From assembly GCA_025345505.1 (NCBI GenBank), contig JANVCC010000021.1:4029291-4093290 (forward strand): a stretch of 64,000 bases of DNA. The letters run 5' to 3'. Positions 1 to 59,580 of this stretch are shown piece by piece. The stretch is from Todiramphus chloris collaris. Taxonomy: Eukaryota > Chordata > Aves > Coraciiformes > Alcedinidae. The stretch's first letter is position 1. Every line of letters starts with the position of its first letter. The translations under genes were made by a program, and so were the position numbers. A model generated the notes under the pieces. The model was given only the letters and a program-made list of their open reading frames with translations, had not been told where the DNA came from and searched no databases.

Positions 1-352
1 CTCACCGGGAGCCGGTGTCGGGGTTGGGCAGGGGATTTCTGTCCCCAGGCTCCTGGCAGTGCTCTCAGGAGTTCAGCTCAACAGTGAGAGACTTGTGCTG
101 GGACCTGAGCTGTTTGTTTTCAAAGGGGAGAGTGAGATGCCATAGCAGCTCTGAGCTTTGAGGTGAAATACCCTTTAATAAATGCAAGCCTGTTCCTAGC
201 CCAGCAGCAAAACTAAACACGTATTGTAGTATTAGGATCATTTATATTTTCTCCAGTCCTGTTTTCTTGGTTGTTAATCATGGTCTCTTTGTCACCTGCC
301 CAGCTAAGGGTAAATGCAGCTGAGGTGTAATATTTTCTGCAAATATTTCAAA

Positions 353-507
353 GAATCACAGAATGGTAGAGGTTGGACAGGACCTCAAAAGATCTTCTAG
401 TCCAAGCCCCCTGTCAGAGCAGGATCACCTAGATTAGGTCACCCGGGAACACATCCAGGTAGTCTTTGAATGTCTCCAGAGGAGACTCCGCAACCTCCCT
501 GGGCAGC
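353..507 (-). mobile_element. CR1 LINE 3' fragment
   Basis: On the + strand it starts with the reverse complement of a CR1 tail (AATCACAGAATGG...GAGGTTGG) and runs to ACCTCCCTGGGCAGC. This is the usual avian CR1 3' end, inserted antisense to MAP4K4. It is strongly 5'-truncated and non-coding. Confidence 0.85.
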
Positions 508-1960
508 TTTTCTTTATCCTGATGGAGGCAGAAGGGCTTTTCTTCTCGGGCAGGTAAATAATTAGCTTGCTATCTGCAGCTTCTTTGCTTGGGAGAGGGG
601 GAGGAAGGGAGAGAGGGACCATCCCGCCCCATCTGATAGATGGACACAAGCATCTTGTGGCTCTGTTCATTGTTAATTCACTCCTGCAGCACCGCTCAGC
701 TGTGAGGTTTCCAGGCGTGCTTGGCAGCGCCGACAACAAAAACATCTGGTCCAAGAATATAGTTCCCTTCTGCTGGCAGCTGCACGAAAATGATTTTGTA
801 CGTCGTGGCGTAAGGCCAAATGCACTTACTTGTACACTGAAGTGCACAGCCTTTCTAGAGCTTTGGCAGTGCAGGGCAATTTTAAACGCTGTGCATAAGT
901 CAGCGTTCATCTCCCGAAGAAAATCAAAACCTCAGCAACCGATCTCATAAAGCGCTCACTTATCACGCGGTTGTACCTCTGTACCTGTCTGACAGCTGCT
1001 CCTCTCTCAGTACGAAACAAAAGCCTTTTGGTCTCAGCTCCAGTTGACATCTGTCCTCCGGAAGCGTTTGGCACAAAGGCAAAGGGAAGTTTTCCCCTCT
1101 CAGACGTTCCTGAACTCCTCTCGTCAGCAGCCGCGTTTGTCTGGTAGTGGTCGGGCTTGTCTGTCTCCCCTCTTGTTTTGGGAAGGACCTGGCATGTGCT
1201 GAAGAAAATGGTAGCTGTGAATCAAGTAGTTTGTGTGTCTGCTGGTAAATTATGAGTGATTGGACCCGATAATTACAGAGTCGTCATCATCATCTTGTCA
1301 GTCAGTTGTAAATCATTCTGTAATGGATTTCCTTTTTAAAGAAGAGCTGTATTTCTGAGTGCAAGTGTATTTTAGAGGTAAAATATAATATCAATTTTCC
1401 TTCCTGCTTTTAAAACCCTTAGGGTTGTAAGCATGGATCTCTTTATTACAGGAACAAGCGAGTTGAGAGATCTTTGCTCCAGCAAAGCTGGTCTTGGCCC
1501 ATATATTTCTTTTTTCTTTTTTTTTTCTTTTTTTTTTTTCTGTTTATTCCCACGGAGTAGGTTAGCTTGGTGATGTTTTTTCACCCCCAAAACTGCTATC
1601 GGGTTGTAGGATTCAGGAATGCTGCAGAAGAGCATGGACAATTGGAAACCCCCAGGTCTGGTGTGGCATCAGTCGTGGGCCTGGGTTTGCCCTTAGTGAA
1701 AGGAGCCCCAGGAAGAAGCAGGTAGTTTGGGGGCTTGGACAGGGTATTTCTGCAGGTCTGCTTAGGGCTGAATGTCTCACAGCTACCGACCTGGTGTTAA
1801 TCCTCTGCTCTGTTGCTGCTGGGAGAAACTGTTCTCATCAAACCAGAGAGAGAAGGAAGAGAAGGTGGAGATGGTAGCAAAGGGAGGAGGAGAAAGCTTC
1901 CTTCTGCTGCCTTTCAAGGCATCATTTACTCACAATGTGTGTGAAAGAAACTGAAAGTAT

Positions 1961-2115
1961 AGAATCATAGAACCACTGAGGTTGGAAAAGACCTTCGAGA
2001 CCATCAAGTCCAACCATCTCTTAAATATTATCAGGACCACCAAACCATGACCTGAAGTGCCACGTCTACACAGTATTTTTAAACACCTCCAGGGATAGTG
2101 ACCGTCCAGGGATGG
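1961..2115 (-). mobile_element. CR1 LINE 3' fragment
   Basis: It begins AGAATCATAGAACCACTGAG followed by GGTTGGAAAAGACC and CATCAAGTCCAACC, the reverse complement of the CR1 tail. It includes the CCTGAAGTGCCACGTCTACAC block of a different CR1 subfamily from the copy at 353. The inner boundary is approximate. Confidence 0.8.
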
Positions 2116-5100
2116 TGTTTCCTGGGGTAGTTTTAAAGTCAAAAATGTCATTGGACAAGCCTGTTTCTCCAACACACGACCATCTCACAGCTTTCTCAGC
2201 CATCCCTTCAGCCCCTCATCTGGTGAGAGGAACGGACCTCGGAAGCTCTTGGATCCTGCCTGTTTGCAGCTGGCATTGTGCATTTTCAGTGCTCTCTCTG
2301 CGCGAGGCAGGGGGAAGGCTGCGGATTACCCACAGAAGTTGAGCAGTGACTAACATCGCACCGGAGGAGCTGAAGCGTTTCACCTTTAGGCAAAGATTAC
2401 CCGAAATTAAAACTTGTGAGGACCTGTGCGCCCTCACTGTGTCATTCAGTCGTGTTTGTAAGACACATGTACAGATCGGATGATTCCTTTTATTCCTGGG
2501 TAATTTACATATTTTGGCTGCCTCACAAAAGAAACCTTGCGTTGAATAAGTCTGATCATGATCTCACGCTAGTCCTTGCTTACAAGGAGTTTTTGGGAGG
2601 CTGCAGCGTGGCCCAAAACGTGAAGTTTTGTGGGTGTAAAACGGTGGGTAGGTTACCATGGACAATGGGAGTTAGACCTGGGTTTTAGCTGCTATGCCAG
2701 GGGATGTGATGACTGCCTGTTAGATGTCGTTTCCTCTCAGACAGAGGTACACCTGCCACTTCAGAACAGAAGCATTAAATCTGTTTCTTCCTAGTAAACG
2801 AGCTGAGTGTGTCGCTTTATACAAGAGGATGGTTTGGCTGCAACGAAAAAAAACAAAGCAGGAATTTTTGTTTCCAAGGCTTTTCTTAGTGCTCGTTCTC
2901 TGACAAAATGCAGAGGGCTTTGTTAGGGTTGCAGACGGAGTTTTAAATATTTGGAAGGAAAAACTGCAGCACTCGCAACATTTTAATGAGGAGGGTTTGC
3001 TTAATTAAAGCCTGGAAGACTTAGGGAATGTGAACAGCTGAGAGATTAGCGATGTGGTACAAAGTTCCTCTACTTCCTAGTCGATTTGGGTTCAGAACCT
3101 GAAGTCGATAATGCCACTTAGCTACCAATGACCAAAGCCTGGATTCGTTCTGTCCAATTTTAGGGGCAGAGCCTGGAGTGTAGCTACCTTGGGTGCCCAC
3201 AATTTAGCACGGAGGGAAAGGTGCCCATGAGGAACTGGGTCTGGTCCACCTGGGGAGAGACTCATCCCATGGTGGGGTGAAGGTCAGCAGTGGGGCTGTG
3301 TGTCCTAGAAGTGAGAGGTAGTTTTCTTCTTGACTGACAGCTGCTTGGTGGTGCTTGTTCAGGCTTCCCCATTGATTTATTTATGTATTTTAATGAAAAA
3401 AATATATATTTTTAATATATTACTGATCTTTGAGTGCTGCTGACAGTCTGTTCCCTCTGCTTCACGGATCTGTGTGTTTGCTTTTGGCCTCAATAATATT
3501 ACACACCAAGCAGTGCTAAAGCCCTCCATCACTATTGGGCAAAGAAATGGTGGCATGCGATGAAGCTTCTGAATTTCTCAGCATCAACTTCTCCAGCCCC
3601 ATCTCTTCTTAATGAAGAGAAACAGCCTTGAGGAAATGCCAAAGTGGGTTTATTGTTCCTTCCTCTCCTTTGTTCTGTTCCTGGCGGGGTGTGCCCGGTT
3701 ACAGCTTTTGGGTTCATGATTGCAAACTGTTGGGGTTATTTTGTTTGGGTTTTAGCATTTGGGCTTAATTTGATGTACAAAACGAAAGAGGAGTTGCAAA
3801 CACATCCGTCTTTGCTGTTTATCTACAGGACCTGCTGGTCAGTGTGGGTGTGAGGCTGTGTACTGAACGGATCTGTCCCGTAAGGGAATCACCGTGTTTA
3901 TGGAATTATGGTTACGTGACATAGATGCTAAAAGAACATTTGTGTTATGCCAGAACTGACATTTTTAATGTATTTTACCTTCTGAGCTTAAAATTTACTA
4001 ATAACAGATTCTGTATGAGCATAGGAAACGCACTTGCAGTCATTCCAGCCTTTTGTTTTCTCTCTGATGTTTGCCTTCTGCCTCATCCCCCTGAAAGCTG
4101 CTGCTTAGTTTCATACTAGAGCTTTGGTTTCTTCTTGAATCTCTCCAGCTGTATCAAACCTGCAGGACTTAGGAGCCTTTTCCATACCCCAGGTCCAAGC
4201 TGTGTCCCAGCAGTGTCAGCACTGCACGTGCAGGGAGGGACCCATGTGTCCATCCCCTTTGGGATGGAGAGTGGTGGAGCTTCACACTGCCCCGAAGAGC
4301 AGGGGCCAAGCAGTGGGCAAATGCCTCCCCTGGCTCCGTTGCCTTCAGAGATGCTGCTTTCCTTGGCATCCAGTTCACACTGAGGTCAGAAGCAGAAAAG
4401 CTGTGCCACTTCTTGGCTTTGTGCAGAAGCCTGTTTGCTCTCCAGCATCTACATCTCCTCTTACTGTCAGAGCCTGGAGCTCTGCGTAGAGGAAATTGTT
4501 TTAATTTCTTTCCTTCACATACAGACTTATTTTTCATATCTGCTAGCAAGGGCTTGTTCTGATTGCAAAAGGATTGTGACTGGATGTGGAATTGGGTTTA
4601 GTGTGAATAATACTAATGGAAATAGGGTACTAAACCTTCCTTCTCTTACGAGAGCTCTGAAGATGTCACTGCAAGGCTAGGTTGTTGCATAGCCTGTGAA
4701 TAATTTGGGCTTGATGAGGATGGGCCGTTGAACTGTACAGCTGGGATAAACATGCTGTCTGAGCAGGAAACTCTTTTTAAGTAATCATGACCAGGGCTGA
4801 GGGACTAGCCTTGGGAATGACTGAAGGGATTTGCTCTTAGGAGGTTTCTCTCTTGGTTGTCTTTGGAAAAGCCCTTGGCATCCTGGGCTGTTACCGGGGG
4901 AGATCAGCAGCGGTGCAGTCTCCGTGCGAAGGCACCGGGGGCACATCGGGCAAGAAGGGAAATATTGTTGTCGAAGTGATTGGCAGAGGAGGTGGTTTGG
5001 GGGGGAGACAACAGACGAGTATTGTCTTCACGTGGGTTTTGGCTCCTTCCTGCCTGCACGTGGTTCCTTCTCCTCTGCCTGCACAATGCCGCTACACAGG

Positions 5101-6760
5101 CTCCTTCGGGCAGCGCTGGGACACTGCTTGAGAGCTGCCCTTCCCTCCTGCTTTTTTTTTGTGTGTTTTGTTTTGTCCAGTTAATTTAATTGTTGCTTTG
5201 TGGCTGCAGCCTCAGCGATGGCACCGTTGTGACCAGTTTGGCTCGTTTTCTCTCTTGTTTCAGGCGGTGCTTTTAGCGTGCCGTAGCGAGGCTGTTGTGC
5301 CAAGGGGGGGGACAAAGCAGCCTCTGTTTTGCATGTGTTGGGAAGTCTGTTCCTAACCTGCTTGATGAAATCTTGCCACGGAAGGTAACCAAACGTGGTC
5401 GTAAGGGCAGCACTGTTCTGCCAGCCAAATCTCACAAAACGAGGAGTTTTTAATAATTTGATTTGATTTGATTTTTTTGACCCTTGGAAAAGCATCCCCA
5501 CCATCCTCTGCAATTGCTTTGCCTGCGCGGTGTTTCTGGTTTGCCGCTCCTGGCAGCGTGGCTCCGTGCCAACTGGAGGTTGGTGGGCAGCTCGCAGGGA
5601 CAGGATGGGCTCCAGAAAGCTTGCAAATGGGAAAGCTCACGCAGGGCTTTCTGTGCACGGGCTGCATGTGTGGAAAAGGAGCGAAGTCTGAAGCATCCTC
5701 ACGGCGATGGTGGGGCGATGCTTGCCACACACACCCCTGCTTGCTGGGTGGCTGGTGCTCCTTCAGTGTCACTGAGCATCTGGCACGACAGATGCATTCT
5801 CTTAAGGGCCAGCAGTCTGGAGGCCTTTGAACAGGGGCGTGCTTGGGAAGGCCTTGGAGGACGATGCAGGGGAGTGAACGTGCTGATGCCAAGATGGGAA
5901 GAGTCTGTGGGTAAGGGGTCTGTGAAGGAGAGACCTTGTGTGTGAAGTGTGACAGGCACAGTGAATGCCTGGGGGCGAGAAGGTGACAGAGGAGAGAGAC
6001 AGCAGGGAGTAAACTTCCATGAGGGTAACAAAGCTCAAAGGCTCCGTAAAAGTCTCTCTCGAAAGACAAGATGTAATAAGAAAGTTGGAGGCTCTTGTAT
6101 GTTAAGCTTTAGGAGGGACTGTATATGGACTTGTTAAATGTTTCCTGCATGTCTTGATTAAAGTCTTTTCTTTTAAACAGTTTAGGCTTTCCCTCCCAAG
6201 AAGCATGTGTTTGGTATTTTCTTTGAAGAACTATTTTATGTCGTATTCCCAGCCCCGACACTGCGTTGTGGTGTTGGAAAGGATCACATTGATCCGCTTT
6301 GTGCTCTTTGAACTGCAAGCTGCTCTGCTTTACACAAACTTCCTACCTTGGCAGGCACTGGCAGGGACTTGCCCGGTGCTCAGAGTCCCATTGCTCTTGT
6401 GGTTAGGTTCCTCCCAAAATTACAATCCCATTCCTGGCTTGGAGGCAGCACCACAGCTCCCAGTTCGAGTACTGCGCTGTCTGCAGTACTGCCCCAGCTC
6501 TCCTCGCCAAAACACCTCCCTGGTGTGTGAGAACTTTATTAACAAGTGTATATATTATGGATTCCAACACCAGCAAAGGTCAGCTGTTGTGCTAGGCACT
6601 ATTCAGACTTTCCCTGTCCTTGACAGATTTTGCTTCGGAAGGATGCTGGCCAGGTCTGTGGTGCAGGGAGGAGGGAGGATGTGACACACAAGCAGAATGG
6701 TGGTTAGCAAAAGTTGGTGGTGTGATTTATCCCGGAAGATTTTTGTGCCTTTTAGGACTC

Positions 6761-6783
6761 TTTTTTTTTTTTTTTTTTTTTTT
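6761..6783. repeat. Poly-T run (T23)
   Basis: An uninterrupted run of 23 T followed by AAAAATG. It may be a simple repeat or an old poly(A) tail on the minus strand; no adjacent retrocopy is recognisable. Confidence 0.9.
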
Positions 6784-8306
6784 AAAAATGTGGGTGGAAA
6801 GCAGAAATGAAAAGTCAGAGGAGGCGGAAAGGAAAATAAACTTGAGTTTCTTGTGGGCTTCTCATTTTTCTTCAACTTGCGTGTTTGGTGGAGATGGTGA
6901 AGGCCAAGTCGTCATCATTTTGGTGCCACCGAAGGCAAACTGGTTTCCCCTCCAGCACGATGGGTGTCCAGTCCCTTTCCCCTCCTAGTGTGGGGCTGAG
7001 GCTGCTGCCTGCCCCTCTGCACAGATCCCACCCCTCCATGATGTAAAGATTCCTGAATCCTCGTGATCCTCAGCAGCTCAGCTTACTCGGAAACACCGAG
7101 CAGAGCCTTGCCAGCTGCTCTTCTCCAGGCAGTGCAGCTCCCTGGCAGAGCTTTGGGAAGGCAAAGAAAAGGAGACTTGAAGGCTTCCCTTTCCCCAACC
7201 CCCTTTGCCTTCATGTTCCACGCAGCTGGGGAGTGGTGGTCATTCTTAAAACACTTGTAGCTTAAAATGACTGGATGCCATTTGTGCAGGGAGAGCTGAG
7301 ATTTGTCACTGCCTCGTTTCTTAAATCAAAAAGGAAAGTAACTGAAGGGACCAATTTTGTGTTTCTCTGCAAACTGATTGAGGGCAGCATCATTTGGCAG
7401 GATAGGTAAACTCTCTCTTACCTTTGTCACAGAACCCTGTCTTGTTTTATCCTTGCTTGGCTGTGTTTTCTCATTCACATTTCCCCTCATTTTATTACTG
7501 AGGTAAATAAAATCTTCTGAAATCATCCTGAGTTTCTCCTCCCCGAGCTGTGCCATGCCTTGGGAGGGCAGAATCAGTAGCCTGCAAAGAGCAGTGGTCA
7601 GGCAGCTCTTCCACGTGGGGAATGTGGATGGGAAATCACCACTTACATGCCCTGGGATACTTCCTGGCTCTACCTTTAGGTGTTCTATTTTGTTTTGTGG
7701 TTTTAATTCAGCTTCTGAAATAATTTCCTTGAGCTCCAGAGCTTGGGAAAGAGTGTTGTACCCCCTCTGACTCTGGCTGTCCTTCTCAGAGCCGCCTCGT
7801 AGCACTTGCAGTGCTGGGGCAGGTTGGGACTGTTTTGCTTGGTCTCCTGAGCACCTGGACAACGATGTTTAGGAAAGTACATAAAAACCAGGCAGGCATG
7901 AAGTTATTTTTCCTTTGGTTACGTTCTCCCTGCTTCTGGCACTTCCAGAGCTGCAGTTCCTGTCTCCCTCCCAACCATGACATCCAGCAAAGTGCTTCTC
8001 AGTTACTCATCTCCTAAGAATTTGTATAAATAAGCAGGATTTTCTCACAGTGATGATGCAGAGGGGGTCACCTTTGCAAAACGTGCCAAAATGGCATCGT
8101 TGAGCTGTCCACGTTAATATTCCTTCCACGGATCTGCTCTGGTAGCTTTGATTGGACCGGGAGTTTCTCCAGGAGCAACCACGGATGGGGGACTTCAATC
8201 ACTGAGATACTTAAATCCTCACAAGCCTGCGAATGGGAATGTAATGAAAACAACGAGTCACTGATGAGCCAAAAAACCCAAACCCCAGCCCCTAAGCTGC
8301 TGCTCA

Positions 8307-8620
8307 GCGGTGGCCGGCAGAGCGAGCGGTGCCGAGCTCTCCCGCTGCGGCCCCAAGCAAGGCGAGGGTGGCACGGGGAGAGGTGACCCGCCTGCTTTTG
8401 GGTTTCCACGTGCTCGTTCAAACGGGGTGGAAAGGATCTCGGTGGACAAAGGTGTAGGGTTTCTGCGTGGGCACCGTGTGCGGTTTTTCACCTCGGAGGC
8501 TCGGAGAAAAGCGGCGCTGGGGTGAGAAATCCCTAGGGATGCCGATGTGTCCGCCGAGCCTCCGAAGGGAACCGCGTGGAAAGGGAGAGGGAAAGCCGCT
8601 CCGAGCTCGATTTAGCCACG
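8307..8620. promoter_or_regulatory. Intronic CpG-rich block, candidate regulatory element
   Basis: By eye this segment holds about 31 CpG dinucleotides in some 310 bases, far denser than the surrounding CpG-poor intron. It is not an obvious repeat copy. CpG-dense, non-repetitive DNA in a large 5' intron often marks an alternative promoter or an unmethylated enhancer; that reading is inference. No convincing first coding exon was found next to it. Confidence 0.4.
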
Positions 8621-9232
8621 TGAGCCTGGCTAAAGTATAGCTTGCTGCAAAAATTGCTGGTAATCGGACGTGCTGTCACAAACAGACAGCAAATGTAGGA
8701 GTATAAACCACTTACACCAGCCCCAGCACAGGCCAGACAAAGGAGGTTTCAATGGGAATTTGTATCCAGAGATAATGGCTTAAAGTGGTAATTGATGCCA
8801 GCTGCACAAAATCACCAGGAAGGGCTCCCAGCTGCCTCTCTCCTCCGAGGAAAAAAAGGATCTGCTTTTGTATTCCTTCAGGAGAATGACAGTTTCTTGC
8901 CTAATTCAGTTTATAATTTCCCTTTCTTGTGATTGCAGCACCCCTGTGAGTGGAGGGGCTGGTGGTGCTGGTGCAGCGGGCAGGGTGGCAGGAGGCGAGA
9001 GCCCTTGGTCCCCAGCTCCCTGTGCACAGCAGGATCCCTGCCCCAGGCTGCTGCCAGCCCTCCCTGGGGCACCTGTCCTGCTCTACCCGGGGAGAGGTTT
9101 TCATCCACATTGGGATGAAATCAGTTGTACCCTGGAGAAAAAAAAAACAAAAACCTGAATCTGGAACAATTTTGGTCTGGGCACTTTTAAAAAAAAATTG
9201 TGTTTTGTCTTCCTTTCTCCTTCTTTCTCCTT

Positions 9233-9242
9233 NNNNNNNNNN
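9233..9242. other. Assembly gap (10 N)
   Basis: Ten N lie between CT-rich tracts (TTTCTCCTTCTTTCTCCTT before, CCTTCCCTTCCCTC after). The gap is probably an unresolved polypyrimidine microsatellite, and its true length is unknown. Confidence 0.95.
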
Positions 9243-10774
9243 CCTTCCCTTCCCTCTTACACCAATTGCTGTATCCCAGCGGTACTGCAGCCTTCTCTGT
9301 GCTGATTAATCCCCCTGATAGCTCCTGTCGCCACAAAGTCTTCAGGACTCCGTGCCAGTTATTGATCCACGCTAAGTAAGTGGAGCCCTCCAAAGCCTGG
9401 CAAGAATTTCTGAATCCATTTCTCTTTGCAGGCTGGAATTTGGACTGGCTTGAACTGTAGGTGAGATGCTGTTTGTGATGCGGGCAAATGCTCAGCGAGG
9501 GCTGAAATAGGAGGCCAGGACCATTGTTAGTCCTGGTTAAGGGAGGTGCTCAGGGATGCTGCAGGGCTTTGCCACGGCCAGGAGGAAAAGCTGGCAGAGC
9601 AGTGAGCGCTGCAGTCTGCTGGGTCTGGGTGCTGTTGGTGCTGGGGTTTGTTCTTCGTGGGGTTTTTTTGGGGTACATTTTTGTAATGGTTTTATCTTTC
9701 AGAACTAGATCCCATCTAAGCACTGTCATTCTGGCTGTTGTTGCAGTAGATAAACACGAACAACCTTTAGCACATCCTGCCCATTGTATTGTAAAAGCTA
9801 TTGTGTTCTTGTGCTGAGGATAGGAAGCAATTTTTATATGAAAAGTCGGTACAAAATAACAGATGAATCCAATTCTACATATTAACCTATCAGCGATTAA
9901 GTCCCAAACCATGAAGTTTAACAAAACTCCTGCTGCAGTTTTTGTTGCCTAAATTAAAAGTTCAGTGTAGTAGCTTCTTGTGTAAGCACATCTTCTCCTT
10001 CTTCTTCTTTTTTGATTTAAATGTGGTCTAACTAAATAAACCACACAACAGCCAGGACGAGAGAAGCAGCTGAGGAAGCACCGAGTTAGCTTTTGGCTCA
10101 AAAAGCTGTCCTAATAACTTTCTCCCAGAGCTGCTGTTCACTCGCAACTTTGATTTACAAGCTTATTTTACTGTTTTGTTCAGTCTTCCAGAAATACACA
10201 GTTATTTTACTTTAAAGATGCCTCACGAGAAGATTTAAGAACAGTTGATCCCTGGTGCGTGGTGGGAATTCTCTGTGAATGCTTTAGGAGCAAGCAGTGC
10301 AGCCCACAGCCAGTCTATCTGCAATAATTGTTTGCTCTGTAGCATAGAGTGGATTTTGTTTTGTTTACAATGTATATAAATAGTTAACCTGTGCTTCATA
10401 TTAACATCTGCCTATATCAGGAATAGGGTATTTGATTGCTAGCGTGGTACAAATTGCAAGGAAGTTTAAGGCTTAAAATTTTATCGTGCAATCAGCTTTG
10501 ACATTACAGATAATCAAAATACGTGCTACTATTTCCATCAGCCAGCCACCCTGGGGAACAGAGGTTTTGGTTTCTTCCTGGAATCAATTTAAGGTAGACA
10601 TTTTCCCCCTGGATATCTTAAGGTTAGAAAATTGTGGAGTGAATAAAAATTGGTCCTAAGGGTGTAAACCAGCTGCCTTTTCCTTCACGGCTAGAGAGGT
10701 GAAGGGTCACACTGCCCAGGTGTGGTAGGAGAGCTGGGGGTGGGATGGTGTTTGTGCCTGCTTCTTCTGTATCT

Positions 10775-11727
10775 GCTGGCTACCACTCTTATTCAACATC
10801 GTCATCAGTGACCTGGATGAAAGGACACAGTGGACCCTCAGCAAGTTTGCTGATGATACTGAACTGGGAGGAGAGGCTGAGGCACTGGAAGGCTGTGCTG
10901 CCATCCAGCCAGATCTGGACAGGCTGGAGAGCTGGGCAAAGGCAAACATCATGAAGTTCAACAAGGGCAAGTGTAGAGCCCTACACCTGGGGAGGAAGAA
11001 CACCCTGCAGCAGGAAAGGTTAGGGGTAGACCTGCTGGAAAGCAGCTCCATGGAGAGGGACCTTGGTGTGCTGGTGGACAATAAGTTCTCCATGGGACAA
11101 CAACATGTTCTTGTGGCCAGGAAGGCCAACAATGTCCTGGGGTGCATAAAGAAGAGCATGGCCAGCAGATCAAGGGAGGTTCTCCTCCCACTCTCCTCTG
11201 CACTGGTGAGACCACATCTGGAGTGTTGTGTTCAGTTCTGGGCTCCCCAGTTCAACAAAGACAGTGAAATGCTAGAGAGAGTCCAACAGAGGCTACAAAG
11301 ATGCTGAAGGGACTGGAACATCTCTCTGGTGAGGAAAGGCTGAGAGCCCTGGGGCTGTTCAGCCTGGAGAAGAGAAGCCTGAGAGGGGATCTTATCAATG
11401 TTTACAAATCTCTGCAGGGTGGGTGTCAAGGAGAAGGGGCCAGGCTCTTTTCAGTGGTGCCCTGGGATAGGACAGGAGGTAATGGTTGCAAGCTGGAACA
11501 CAGGAAGTTCCACCTCAACATGAGGAAAAACTTCTTCCCTGTGAGAGTGCCAGAGCCTGGCCCAGGCTGCCCAGAGAGGCTGTGGAGTCTCCTTCTCTGG
11601 AGACTTTCCAGACCCCCCTGTCTCTGTTCCTGTGTGGGCTGCCCTGGGTGACCCTGCTCTGGCAGGGGGGTTGGACTCGATGATCTCCAGAGCTCCCTTC
11701 CAACCCCTACCATTCTATGATTCTATG
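10775..11727 (+). mobile_element. CR1 LINE, 5'-truncated, with ORF2 reverse-transcriptase remnant
   Basis: This is a non-LTR retrotransposon in the same orientation as MAP4K4. Near 10846-10860 the translation reads FADDT, the CR1 version of the reverse-transcriptase active-site motif, preceded by LLFNI and SDLDE. After it come the typical CR1 C-terminal segments (MKFNKGKC, DLGVLVDNK, RPHLECCVQFWAPQ). The frame is broken downstream. The 3' end is canonical, with two 8-bp ATTCTATG units at 11712-11727. Loss of the 5' part and frame breaks make it inactive. Confidence 0.93.
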
Positions 11728-12597
11728 CTCAGACCTCAACATGTGCATGAATCCTCAGATCCTGCCATGCAACATGTCCTACTGTCCCATCAAAAATGGG
11801 ATGTGGGTGTTTTTAAGGAGTGGTTGCACAGTGTCACCCACTTCAGCTCTTTGAAGGCATGACCTGAGCTGCTCTCTGCTTGGCACCTCGCAGAGGCAGA
11901 AGGGGGGAGTGGTGCTCAGGGAAATCCTTCCTCTGCCTTTGTGTCCCAGCATCCTGTTTACTGCCCAGGCTCCCAACCCTTCTTCCTGATGCACTTGCTT
12001 TTCCTCTCTGGACACAGATGGTGGAGGAGGAAACTTGTGCACGAGGCGCACGCCTTGTCCGTGCACCGAGGGGAATTCCTGATCTCCACCTCTGCTTTCC
12101 TGTGCCAGCACCTAGGTGGGACCCTCTTGTCCCCACCATGGGGGACCCAGCTTGGATGGCCTGCTTTGGCAGCCAGCTGTGCTGAGCCTCTCTCTAGAGT
12201 TTAAATAGAAGTGGTTGCATCTTTCAAAGGTAAAGGAGAAAAAAAATGAAGAAGGTGAATGCTCCTTTATTGTAAATTCACAGATTTTTCCAATTTTCTA
12301 CTTCTCTGGGTTACGTAGAAGAAAAGCCTGCCTGCTGTCTATTTGGTTAAGGTATTAGAAGCAGAAGGTTTTGAAACAGTCCTGCTCCATCACTGGATGT
12401 CCAGTGCACCCTTCATGTGCTCTCTGCACTACTGAAAACTTGGGAAAGTAAAGGTCTAGTTTGGACTATCTCAAGAAAGAGGATTTTGATGCCATGAACA
12501 CAGGATGCGTTTACTGAGCATGATGCTTGTAGAAATTGAAGTTTAAAAAAGCCTACTTGTGTGAAAGAGGAAATAAATAATGCACAGGGTGTATTAA

Positions 12598-59580
<46,983 letters not shown>

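Noticed and set aside
1-400. First exon or promoter of MAP4K4 at the window start
   Set aside because: The opening bases are mildly GC-rich, but no start codon with the conserved MAP4K4 N-terminus, glycine-rich loop or VAIK motif is present anywhere before 12628.
5353-6069. 238-residue minus-strand frame in the upstream intron
   Set aside because: No recognisable domain, low-complexity Pro/Ser/His composition and overlapping frames on the other strand. It looks like a chance open frame in GC-richer intron.
7326-7862. 178-residue minus-strand frame
   Set aside because: No family similarity could be recognised, and it lies wholly within an intron with no supporting signals.
10951-11307. 118-residue open frame on the + strand
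   Set aside because: It is the C-terminal part of a CR1 reverse transcriptase ORF inside a 5'-truncated element, not a host gene.
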